A model generated the notes under the pieces. The model was not told where the DNA came from, did not search any database, and was given only the letters and a program-made list of their open reading frames with translations. A DNA stretch of 64,000 bases from Streptomyces alfalfae (GTDB lineage Bacteria; Actinomycetota; Actinomycetes; Streptomycetales; Streptomycetaceae). A program made the position numbers and the translations under genes. Shown in pieces: positions 63,304 through 64,000 of this stretch (position 1 is its first letter; every line of letters begins with the position of its first letter). The DNA lies in the NCBI RefSeq assembly GCF_004127445.1, contig NZ_QEXM01000057.1:248001-312000 (forward strand), read 5' to 3'.

Positions 63304-63540
63304 GTGGATCTCGCAACCTCCGCGCCCCGTTCTGCAGGCAACCGACCGGGCCAGCGGCGCACCACGTCCAGCAGGAAGAACCCGTGCGGGTGCGGCGACC
63401 CCGACAAGGCGCAGGGCCGAATAACCGCCGCTCACGGCGGATCGGCCCGTGTCTCCTCCCTCGTCGGCGGAGCACGCCGCCGTACCTGCGCACCACCGTG
63501 CGCACGCTTCCCGCGCCACGACGTGCGAGGAACGCGATGA
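63304..63540 (+). CDS. Possible small protein upstream of the prenyltransferase
   Basis: 78 codons from a GTG preceded five bases upstream by AAGGAG, an excellent ribosome binding site. Residues 15-38 (PGQRRTTSSRKNPCGCGDPD and on) have G or C at every third position; after residue 40 the coding bias drops. The frame ends with TGA that overlaps the next start as ATGA. It has CxC near residue 29 and no recognisable family. Alternatives are a leader peptide: a competing 44-codon frame (63290-63424) stops right before the hairpin CCGCCG-CTCA-CGGCGG (63425-63440). Gap 63186-63303 holds another small stem (63215-63219 with 63230-63234). Whether any of this is translated is open. Confidence 0.4.
   Translation: MDLATSAPRSAGNRPGQRRTTSSRKNPCGCGDPDKAQGRITAAHGGSARVSSLVGGARRRTCAPPCARFPRHDVRGTR
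63425..63440 (+). promoter_or_regulatory. Hairpin in the leader before the prenyltransferase gene
   Basis: CCGCCG-CTCA-CGGCGG is a perfect 6-bp stem with a 4-base loop. It begins directly after the TAA of a 44-codon frame (63290-63424) and lies about 97 bases before the prenyltransferase ATG. The placement resembles leader-attenuation layouts, but no run of a single amino acid codon marks the leader. Confidence 0.3.
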
Positions 63541-64000
63541 GCTCCCTGCCCGAGGCCGCGACACCGGCGGCCGAACCCGGTGAGACGACACTCGGCGAGC
63601 ACGTGCTCGGCCAACTGCGGCGGCTCGGCGCCACGGTGGGCCTGAGCGAGGCGGACACCGCGCTGTACGGGCAGGTCCTGCTCGACTCCCTCGCGGGCTC
63701 CGCCCGGCGGCCGCTGTCCTTGCCCCCGGCGTCGCCCAGCTTCCTCTCCGACGACCACACCCCCGTCGAGTTCTCCCTCGCCTCCACGGCAAACGCCGCC
63801 CCGGCCCTGCGGGTGCTCGTGGAGCCCGGATGGGCCCACGGCGACATGGGCGACAGCGGGCGCGCCGGACTTGAGGCCATCCGCGCGATGGCCGCCCGAT
63901 GGGACTTCTCCACCGAGCAACTCGACGCCCTGGAGGACCTGTTCCTCCCCGCTGCGGCCGAGGGACCGCTCTCCCTGTGGTACGCGCTCGACCTGCGCGC
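63537..64000 (+). CDS. DMATS-type aromatic (tryptophan) prenyltransferase, N-terminal part (runs off window)
   Basis: 154 codons are visible, with no stop before the window ends. ATG at 63537 is preceded by GAGGAA. After a helical start (LGQLRRLGATVGLSEADTALYGQVLLDSL) comes SFLSDDHTPVEFSLA, where the DDHTPVEFS block resembles the substrate/diphosphate region of dimethylallyltryptophan-synthase-fold enzymes, then LRVLVEPGW and ALEDLFLP. Bacterial members of this group prenylate tryptophan or related indoles with dimethylallyl diphosphate. Only the first half or less is seen, so the identification is moderate. The gene lies directly after the conservon on the same strand. Confidence 0.6.
   Translation, partial: MSSLPEAATPAAEPGETTLGEHVLGQLRRLGATVGLSEADTALYGQVLLDSLAGSARRPLSLPPASPSFLSDDHTPVEFSLASTANAAPALRVLVEPGWAHGDMGDSGRAGLEAIRAMAARWDFSTEQLDALEDLFLPAAAEGPLSLWYALDLR

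Overview
The DNA is uniformly GC-rich, with G or C at almost every third codon position, frequent GTG/TTG starts and ATGA/GTGA gene overlaps. It carries a DasR-type operator, an R61-like DD-peptidase and a conservon (cvnABCD plus P450). Together these point to a Streptomyces chromosome. I saw no tRNA, rRNA, CRISPR array or insertion sequence.

Region 1 (1-22.8 kb) is the 3' end of a non-ribosomal peptide synthetase (NRPS) cluster. It holds the last A-T domains of one synthetase, then a 6665-residue five-module synthetase, an MbtH-like protein and a GNAT acetyltransferase. The big protein reads C-A-T-E / C-A-T / C-A-T-E / C-A-T / C-A-T-E. Its pocket residues indicate L-Thr in module 2 and L-Val in module 4, D-residues with acidic (probably cation-binding) pockets in modules 1 and 3, and in module 5 the same pocket as the upstream A domain. 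It ends on an epimerase with no thioesterase, so chain release is encoded elsewhere.

Region 2 (23-35.3 kb), almost all on the minus strand, is cell-envelope and secretion oriented: an R61-type DD-peptidase, a YihY/BrkB membrane protein, an RTX-repeat protein, a chitin-type lytic monooxygenase behind a perfect DasR site, a translationally coupled MFS transporter and beta-propeller pair behind a secreted phosphatase, and a four-gene operon (DD-carboxypeptidase, VanJ-like membrane phosphatase, response regulator, histidine kinase).

Region 3 (35.6-41.7 kb) mixes housekeeping genes with decay. It has an AAA ATPase beside a (CCGAAG)6 microsatellite, a protease inhibitor, two gene remnants, a GlxA-type regulator whose C-terminus appears replaced by an alpha/beta-hydrolase tail, argG with an ARG box and a strong terminator, and a PstS-like lipoprotein.

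Region 4 (41.9-58.8 kb) holds a PepSY membrane protein, a Cys-rich copper-storage-like protein, an acyl-CoA dehydrogenase behind a KstR-type palindrome, an MpaB-family oxygenase overlapping a Ser/Thr kinase with C-terminal TPRs, an FAD oxidoreductase, a MerR regulator, a coupled nitronate monooxygenase/acyl-CoA ligase pair, and a penicillin acylase divergent from a second acyl-CoA ligase.

Region 5 (59-64 kb) is a complete conservon. All five genes overlap, there is a TTA codon in cvnC, and the P450 lacks the ExxR motif. It is followed by a small ORF overlapping the start of what looks like a DMATS-type (tryptophan) prenyltransferase that runs off the window.
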